A DNA stretch of 64,000 nucleotides from Acephala macrosclerotiorum. Taxonomy: Eukaryota; Ascomycota; Leotiomycetes; Helotiales; Mollisiaceae. The stretch covers positions 28,439 through 92,438 of the forward strand of contig MU119428.1 in the NCBI GenBank assembly GCA_014904845.1, in the 5' to 3' direction. Below, piece after piece: positions 56,497 through 64,000 of this stretch; position 1 is the stretch's first letter, and the number at the start of each line of letters is the position of its first letter. Below the pieces are notes generated by a model. That model was not told where the DNA came from and searched no databases. It saw only the letters and a list, made by a program, of their open reading frames with translations. The position numbers were made by a program, and so were the translations under genes.

Positions 56497-58839
56497 TCAG
56501 ATTTCAAACAGACGACAGATTTCTCTGAATTATGATCAACGAGGTTAATAAGAATTATTTGGGTCGAGAAACTTACGCATATTAAACGCCTCTGCTCGTA
56601 AGAAGTCCAAGTAGACAACCTCGTCACCATCCTTCGCCAAAGGTAAGGAGGCCACATTTTCTGTGACAATGGGGAGCAGGCCATTGTACGTATCTCGAAC
56701 ATTTGCAATCAAGGTTTGTGCGCTGTGAAAATATCTTTCAATGAGATTATAGTCCTCAAACCTGGTTCCTTTGCCCGGCGTCTATTCCGAGTTGTTAGTA
56801 TGATGCTTTACTGGCTTGATCGTCAAACTAAAGAGACCTCAATAACTTACTACGTGCCCGTAAAAATTGGCAAACTCATGATCATGTGCCGTTGCGATTT
56901 CGATGCTGTTAAGAAGGATGAAGACAACGAGAAAGACATCGAACCAGTCTTTCTGTCCACAACGGGCGGTAATTCTCTGTTGCAAACGTTCCAAAACCCT
57001 GTTGCGAAGCGGATTGAGTATCAAATTGATGATTATTTGATCAAACTGCGTGTCCATCACTGGCGAAATCGGAATTTCTCCTTCCCAGGGACTCTCTGGG
57101 GTATCGTTAGGATTCATGCCTAGTGTTTCTTTCCCGCAGATTCGCCATGGCTTCTCAATCAATCGAGTAGCTAACCAGAGACTGAGAGTTTCCTTAATGA
57201 AAATATTCTGTGACGAGGCATATTAGCTTTTTGCTGTGCAAATTTACGACTATTCAAACGCCTCACCTCTTGCAAGCGGGCTTTCTTGATCGAGATTTCG
57301 AAAGTCTTCTGTACCACGGATGATGCTCTGCCAACGTAATTCTTAACATATGCAGTCAGAGTATCGTCGCTTTCAAGATATTGCTCAATCCTTCTGAAGG
57401 CATATGCAACATTGGCGAGGGCAAACTGTGGCATCATCCGTTCATGTCCGACTCCGTCTTTGTTGTACCTGTAAGACGTTTCGTCACCTTTGACGGGTTC
57501 AAATTCTTGAACCTGAAGTGAAAGAGTGGGGCCAAAACCCTGAGTCAATTCGATTTCTGTGGCAGCTTGCCCTTTTAGAGTTGTAAGATCGATAACTTTG
57601 TAGATCTCTTCTCTTATAGACCATGTATCTTTTTCAGACGTGTCTATAGATAAGTTAGTTTAGGAACCAGCACAAAGACCGGGAATTGAGGGAGCATTAC
57701 TGGTTCTGAAAAGCGATACTTCTGTAACCCGAGTTCGTATGCACGGAATATGAGGAATTCCTGTGGGCACGCAGCTCTTGCAACGGCCATGTGGATCGAA
57801 AGGCGCATCCTCACACTACATCTGTCAGATACTGTTAAAAGCCTTTAGGGATTGCTTAGGTGCCTACCCGCTTCTTGTCTCTGCGGCATTTTATACATAC
57901 CACCTTTTGCCTTACGATCGCAGTTTGTCCTCGTGCAGCTTCGCCGGGAGATTTTCGTGCCTTGCCTTCTCTGCCTGCGACCATTCGTGCTCCAAATTTC
58001 GATTGCAAGTCTTCAATCATCCTATACCTTTTGACTAGCTCTTGCAATAGATCCACCCTGCTCAAGGCTTCCGCCTTTTCTACCTCCGTTTGAGCTAGCT
58101 GTGATTGTAAATCAGCGATCATTCGATCCTTTTCGAGTAGCTCTGCCATCAGAGACCCTTCGTTGCCGAAAGGTTTTGCGTTTTCTTCTTCATCTATTGC
58201 TGATCTCAGTTTGCGCAGAGTTGTATTTGACAGATAGCCAGTATTGAATGATTGACTAAGCCCGGAGTGTGTCAATGGGCTAAGAAAGCCGTTAGACTGG
58301 TCAAAACGCTCAGCTTCGGGCACAGTAAAAGGAAGGGATGAAAGGTTTAGGGTTCTTTGTAGGTTCATATTTTCAAGTGGTTGGTATGGGAAAGGTCCTT
58401 GTGATTCTTGGAGCTCGGAGTAGGGAACGAATTCTGCAAGGTTTTCGAGGGTAGACCCTGCGATGTCCTGCGTTAGAAAGAACTGCCCTTGGAGGGCGGT
58501 GGTTGTTTGTGGCGCGCTAAATGGCGGTAGTTGGGGGCCTATGGTCCCATGCTGCCCGGGGGATAAAGCCGCCACATGTGTGCTGAATGCTGTGGGCCCC
58601 GCTGAAGAAGCGAAGTCTTGAGAGTATGACGCAGGGTCACCGTGAATGTCGGGAGGGAGTAAGGACCTTGAATTCCAAGCGTTAGGCGTAGATGAATAGT
58701 ACATGGCCTCCTGATCACTTCGGTCAGCTTGATCCGCGTGAGTGACCACAAGTGGCCAGCTTGATGAGGTTGTTTGAGGTATGATTGAGGATTCGTATAG
58801 GATGGGAGAGCTTACATCGGGTAGATGCTCACTGAACAT
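56497..58839 (-). CDS. fungal Zn-cluster transcription factor with central zinc motif, about 683 aa
   Basis: Minus-strand exons 58839-57868, 57815-57701, 57643-57267, 57207-56851, 56781-56577 and 56522-56497 give 684 codons. Residues 1-220 are low complexity (Ser, Pro, Gln), followed by a coiled coil (LLEKDRMIADLQSQLAQTEV). The zinc motif is split by an intron: VVCIKCRRDKKR joins CEDAPFDPHGRCKSCVPTGI, then PCIRTRVTEVSLFR, an arrangement seen in a fungal family where the Zn2Cys6-like cluster lies mid-protein. The C-terminal region (FALANVAYAFRRIEQYLESD, DVFLVVFILLNSIEIATAHD) is helical. The last small exon is the least certain; without it the protein ends slightly earlier. Nuclear regulator by family; targets unknown. 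Confidence 0.75.
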
Positions 58840-59264
58840 TAGTGTCACGTCGGGTGAATTGGGTACCAGACTTGTTTGATACTGTACTCCAGAATTGTTT
58901 ACTCGTAAAGTGGCTAACTGGGTTGGCGGTCGAGTGAATGATAGCGGGCCGGGGTGCTCTCATATATTTTGTGAGACCATTAACAAGGGCATCACCTTTG
59001 CACTGTAGTACGTACTGATCCATGCCAATCAGGCTTCACCGCGCTGTAAAGCTGGTGTCGGAATGGTGTGACGTGGGCTGGCATCGCAAAGATGTTTGGG
59101 TAGCATTCTAACAACAGCTGATAGACACTGTCGCATTTGAGCCTGATTTAGACATGGCTGAAGCCAGATATACGGCGTATCTTGGTCTGATTTGTCTGTC
59201 GACGTCGCGACTTGCGTCACATGCATAGGCGAGGCTTGCGACAACGGATTTCCGACACCGACGA

Positions 59265-59320
59265 GCTCTCGCCTGCTCTCGCCTGCTCTCGCCTACTCTC
59301 GCCTACTCTCGCCTACTCTG
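59265..59320 (+). repeat. 10-bp tandem repeat (GCCTGCTCTC/GCCTACTCTC)
   Basis: Five to six head-to-tail copies, changing from GCCTGCTCTC to GCCTACTCTC halfway. It lies between the divergently transcribed regulator (58839, minus) and amidase (59670, plus), so it is within a shared promoter region. Confidence 0.8.
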
Positions 59321-59669
59321 GAAAAAGTGGCGTTCTAGGCACCATGGCCACAGACAGGGTTATTAGGCAGCAACGCCGAAATTTAGGTCGGTTTAGCGAT
59401 TGCCAATCACTTTAGAATACCTTGCGCAATGTCGCAATAGAGACCAAGCTCCCCCCAGCTTACTATAAGCCATGGCTTGACTAGCGCATTTTATTAATTG
59501 TTGTCCCGGTTCCCCGTATAGCACCTTGTTATACTATCTAATTACGGTTAAAGCAAAAGGCAAACGCCGGCCTTATAATCATATCAATTCCCAATCCAAT
59601 GCCCAGCACGCCAGCACGCCAGCACGCCAGACACGCCAGACACAGACCAGTCAACAGCCAACTGCCACA

Positions 59670-61790
59670 ATGAACCAGCCAATGTGGGAGCAGCTTGCTG
59701 CCAAGAAGAGGCTCTCCACGTACAACAGGATCCCGCACGATTGGATCGTGCCTTCATCAACTCTTGCAGAAGCAAAAGGTCGGCGAGATATAACAGGCCC
59801 TTTCATTGACAAGCTCCTGGCCGAGGAGGAGCGTGCCATTACCGTATACCCGGCTGCAATGCTTGTGGAGCTTATTGCTGACTCGTCCTACACGGCTTTG
59901 GAAGTGACTCGCGCTTTCTGCAAAAGAGCCGCCATTGCGCATCAGCTGGTAAAAGGCCCCGTGCCACATTCATACACCAATTGATAAATAACAAACAAAC
60001 CGATTTACAGAATAATTGCCTTCACGAGATATTCTTTGACGATGCCTTGAAGCGCGCCAAAGAGCTTGACGAGTACCTAGGGAAGACTGGCAAGGTCGTT
60101 GGGCCGCTGCATGGCCTTCCAGTCAGCCTGAAAGATCAATTCCACGTCAAAAATGTGGAGACGACTATGGGCTATGTTGGCTGGATTGGATCCTTTGAAG
60201 GCCAGAAAGGTACTGGTCAGGAGCTTAATGTTGAAAGCCAGCTAGTGTCCGAATTGCGAGCCTTGGGCGCTGTATTATATTGCAAAGTACGTTATTCGGA
60301 ACTTCTGGATATCTCTTTCTAGCTAATATAGAATGAAGACTAGTCTTCCGCAAACCCTCCTGGTGGGAGAGACAATCAACAACGTCATCGGCCGCACTAT
60401 GAACCCAGTCAATCAACTACTTTCTTGTGGAGGGTCATCTGGTGGGGAAGGAGCTTTACAAGCATTAAGAGGAAGCTCTGTAGGAGTTGGAACGGATATA
60501 GGTATGTACAAATTCGAGCTTGTGGTTAAAAACGATAATTGATCAGAGAGTCCTTAGGTGGCTCAGTAAGAATACCAGCTGCCTTTTGTGGTATATATGC
60601 TATCAAACCATCCTTCGGTCGCTTTTCGTACAATAATGTTGCAAACAGTGTAAGTTATCTACCTTTTGAACCCTTAAACCTGGCTAATGAGATTAATACC
60701 TCTATAGTGCCCCGGCCAAACTATTATGCCTTCGACTATAGGTTTTTTGGCAACATCTTTACTCTCATTGCAGCTTATAATGACTGCCCTTCTTTCAACA
60801 AAGCCGTGGCTGAAAGATCCGGATGTTGTAGAGCTACCTTGGAGGAGTGCCAATACCACGATAGCCGAAAAGCGGTTATGCTTTGCAATATTCCCAAACG
60901 ATGGAAAAGTCAAGCCTCACCCACCAATCGCACGAAGCCTACAGATAGTTGTAAATGCTATCGAGAAAGCGGGACATGAAGTATAAATCTACCACAGAGC
61001 GCATAATGACCACAAACTAACACACATACAGGTAGTCGTCTGGGAACCGCCATCGCATGTTGAGGCTTGGGAAATCCACGTATGTGCCTTTACTCTTTAT
61101 GCAAAGCAGAATCCGCTAAACCACATCCTAGGCTTCCTTCATCCTAGCTGATGGTGGTGCAAATGTCTGGGAACAACTCGAACTGTCTCAGGAGCCGCTG
61201 ATCCCAGAGCTCCATGAGATCTTTGACGATAAACCTCACGAGCCAGCATCACTCTTCGAGTATCAAGACAATGCATTGAAGCGCAGACACTACCTTACCA
61301 AATACATGGAGTACTGGAATTCTACTGCTGACAAATCAGGTACTGGTCGCACGGTCGATGCTGTGATTCTCCCAGTTGCGCCACACGCAGCTGTTCTGCC
61401 TGGAGAATATTTTCACTATGGTTTGTCCGGGCCATTGCGATGCGATCAGTGCCAGTAGACTGACTTTGAAAGGCTACTCGGATTTCATCGATCTCCTCGA
61501 TTACACCAGCATTGTTATACCGGTGACGAGGGCAGATAAAAACCTAGATCCCTTTGACAAAAGTTATCAGCCTATGAATGATATCGACGATAAGAACTGG
61601 AAAGCATGTAAGCAAACCCATAACAACAAAAGACTGGGTACTTTGATTCACAAGAGTATTAGATAATCCTGAAATTTATGATGGAGCTCCTGTCGGGCTT
61701 CAGTTAATGGGTCGACGATTCGATGAAGAACGGATGATTGGTATCGCAAGTTTAGTAGTGGATGCAATGGTTCGCGTTGACACAGATTGA
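59670..61790 (+). CDS. amidase-signature enzyme (acetamidase-like), 560 aa
   Basis: Nine exons: 59670-59948, 60011-60286, 60339-60501, 60558-60649, 60708-60980, 61032-61079, 61132-61420, 61473-61607 and 61663-61790, total 561 codons. The Ser-cisSer-Lys triad is present: Lys in [10 protein letters not shown], the cis-Ser in [11 protein letters not shown], and the nucleophile in [20 protein letters not shown], the last restored by the third intron. Other family blocks: [45 protein letters not shown] and [19 protein letters not shown]. Family role: hydrolysis of small amides to ammonia and acid in the cytosol. The divergent regulator at 56497-58839 is a candidate controller. No breaks seen. Confidence 0.9.
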
Positions 61791-61985
61791 GTCATAGGGA
61801 TGGGTCACGTGGGTCAGTTGCATTTCTACCTACTATGTGACTTTGGGATGACTTTTCAGTCAATAGCTGCCTATTATTTGGGATTACTATATCTAGGCAA
61901 CTTAGGCTGTAGTCATAATAGAGTAACTCCGCATGAATTCATTAAGAGCTCAATTCCACAAACCATCCCGGTGTTGCTAACAAAT

Positions 61986-63440
61986 TCATTCCCGATAAAC
62001 CCAACCTCTCAGCTCTTTGTGCACGCTCTTCGCCATACAACGCCCTGTATATCCGGCTTCGTAGCCCCAGAACTCGCCGCTGATTTCGTTTATGTTGGAG
62101 TCGACTCTGCTGCCAGTTTTGTACTGGGACATCAATGCTGGTACTACGGCTAGCCCATTGATTGTCCCTATTAAACAATCGATCCCAAAGTTAGAACGTA
62201 TTTCAATATAGGGCAGTGGCTGCCTGAAGGGGTTTTTGTTCCACAAGAGCCAAGATGAGAGATTGAAAATTGTTCACTAGGGAAGTTTCAACGCTACGTA
62301 CCTTCCTGAACTAGATGCATGAGCTCAACGTCGATAGGCGCACTAAGCTTGTGGTATCCGAGCTCGTAGAGGATTTTGACAGCGCCAGACAATGTTACTG
62401 CGTAGGCTGCTAAGCAGATAGGAGCTATAGTATAGCACCGGGCGGTATATTAGCATTTCGGCCGAAACACTCAAAGTAGAGTCTAATGCACAATTTGTAG
62501 AAACTCACCCCAGGCATCGACAATCATACGATAGCCGTCCTTTTCTAACCCGTGAATCTTAAATTCAGCTTTATCAAAGGGACTCAGCATATCCCGATTG
62601 GGGACCGTCTCGTCCTTGTAAATGACATGAGAGCCAGGGTTTTCCGGATTCGAACGGTGAAGGCACTGTCCCATCCATAATATACTCCAATTTTTCCCTT
62701 GGGAACACGTTAGCTATAACGATAATTAATCGTCGGAGTGTAGAGTGGACAACGGAGAGTGGTGGGGACGGCTGAGCAGGCTTGAATGTCTCGACCATGA
62801 TAACAGCTCACCATAAGGGACTTCAAAGGATTTGGTGGCATCGGGAATATTCGCCGCGACTTTCACCATCTGCTCTTTGACTCGCGGATCCCAGTCGATG
62901 TCGCCCTCCATAATCAGAGCAGTTTCCAGCCTTTGCTGAACTATTGTCTTCAATACATTGAGATGGCTTCGCCAACAACCCAACTCCCCTCTCTTTTCAG
63001 GCCGGAAGCCACCTGCTGGCAGGGCGACTTCGTGGATTTCGGTAGGATCGACACCAGGAACAATCGTAATATCGAGGCCCGACATATGCGCCAGGAGGGT
63101 GGCTATATCACTCTGATCCGTTCGACTAATCCAAAAATGACAGCGTTAGCTCTCAGGGCCTCTAGTCTCGGAACTGGCACGAGGAATTATGACTGAGGAG
63201 ATGGAGATGGAAGTCTAACAATGGCAGAATAGATATGAATACCGCACCGAACCCCAGCGTGCGATTCCCTGCGTTTGATTGTTGCGCCTTCTCTTGCGCC
63301 CCATGGTCCATAGATGACCGAATAATCATTGGATGTGTCGCAGACTTTGTCGTCGAGAAGAGCCAAAGCACGGAGCTAATCCCTACAATCCAATAAAGAC
63401 CATGCCGTACAAATATGTTGTACATGTACGAGATAATCAT
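61986..63440 (-). CDS. glycosyltransferase family 25 protein, type II membrane, 342 aa
   Basis: Minus-strand exons 63440-63220, 63125-62812, 62697-62509, 62424-62302 and 62167-61986 give 342 residues. An N-terminal hydrophobic segment (HGLYWIVGISSVLWLF) with a short basic cytosolic tail marks a type II Golgi/ER protein. GT25 blocks follow: LGFGAVFISILPFRTDQSD, LAHMSGLDITIVPGVD, ELGCWRSHLNVLKTIV, ALIMEGDIDWD (the D-x-D type metal site), YGKNWSILWMGQC, LAAYAVTLSGAVKILYELGY, PIDVELMHLV and VVPALMSQYK. Family role: transfer of sugar from a nucleotide donor to a glycan; acceptor unknown. Each intron restores a conserved block, so the model is well supported. Confidence 0.85.
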
Positions 63441-63589
63441 GCTTGAAACGGCTGGCTTGATCTGTCAAGTTGAATAATATATCTAATGATTTTAATAAGT
63501 TGATTAATTGATTAAATAGAATCTAAGTAGGTGCGAGGTTTTTAATACTCGTTTTGACCGGGTAAACGCTTAATTTTATTAATCGTCTA

Positions 63590-64000
63590 ATCCAAAAAAT
63601 ACGATTTTTATTAATAAATTAAATATAAAAAAAAAATTTAATTTTATAATATTAAAAATAAAAAATAAAAAATAATTATAAAATATTATTTAAATATATT
63701 AAATTATAAATTTTTTATAATAAAAATATATATTATAATATAAAATATAATTATATAATTATATAATATTTTATTTAAAAATTAAATTTTAAATAATTTT
63801 ATTAATTTATAATTATATAATTTTTAAAAATTATATATTAAATTAAAATTCTAATAAAAAACGTTTTTATTTTAAATATTTATAAAACGTTTAAATTAAA
63901 AAATTTTAATATTAAAAAATATAAATATAAATAATAATATATATAATAATAAATTAATAATAAATTAAAAATAAATAAATAATATAAATAATTTATTAAT
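63590..64000. other. second AT-rich (RIP-like) block, running off the window
   Basis: From about 63590 the sequence is nearly all A/T to the end, like 47430-50705, with isolated CpG such as ACGTTT and ACGATT. No coding content. Confidence 0.8.

Noticed and set aside
1..64000. tRNA, rRNA or CRISPR features
   Set aside because: No cloverleaf with an A/B-box pair, no rRNA segment and no spaced direct-repeat array was seen by eye; CRISPR is not expected in a fungus.

Overview
The window is nuclear DNA of a filamentous ascomycete. Genes are split by many 46-130 nt GT-AG introns. The families present are fungal: HET-domain proteins, a HET-NACHT protein, Zn(II)2Cys6 regulators, DUF3723, a DUF7025-type AAA ATPase and a DUF3435 tyrosine recombinase. 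Blocks of almost pure A/T look like sequence destroyed by repeat-induced point mutation (RIP). The gene mix suggests a Leotiomycetes-like fungus; this is inference, and no species can be named from sequence alone.

Layout. 1-14 kb: the 3' part of an AAA ATPase gene, a small coiled-coil protein, several lineage-specific hypotheticals, a 740-aa protein with a possible SET-like tail, and a 497-aa protein. 15-34 kb: an accessory zone rich in repeats. It holds a polytopic membrane protein, three HET-type incompatibility genes, relics of dynamin and chromodomain genes, and at least two pairs of inverted terminal sequences that bracket genes. 33.7-47 kb: a pseudokinase, a DUF3723 protein, a minisatellite, a Zn2Cys6 regulator, a ferric reductase, a MADS-like mini-protein and a broken DUF3435 recombinase. 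47.4-50.7 kb: a 3.3-kb AT island. 50.9-63.4 kb: ordinary metabolic genes (amino-acid/GABA-type permease, TauD-type dioxygenase, Zn2Cys6 regulator, amidase, GT25 glycosyltransferase), plus a LINE relic. The last 400 bases enter another AT block.

Main interpretation. Recombinase, ferric reductase, DUF3723 and NLR/HET genes together are the signature content of Starship giant transposons. The recombinase (captain) points leftwards from the edge of the AT island, which is the orientation expected if everything to its left is cargo. It carries three premature stops of the C-to-T/G-to-A type, so this looks like a dead Starship, or the captain end of one. Inside the putative cargo, a HET-NACHT-zinc-finger gene sits between about 370-bp inverted repeats (29536-33367). 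That unit is itself inserted into another repeat copy. A second inverted pair (15886 and 18658) brackets the membrane-protein gene. I see no transposase in either unit, so they look like non-autonomous units carrying host genes, possibly moved in trans. This nested arrangement is the most unusual feature here.

Exon boundaries were chosen by hand from GT-AG sites, phase and family conservation. Where several exons are listed, the total length was checked to be a multiple of three. No database search was possible.
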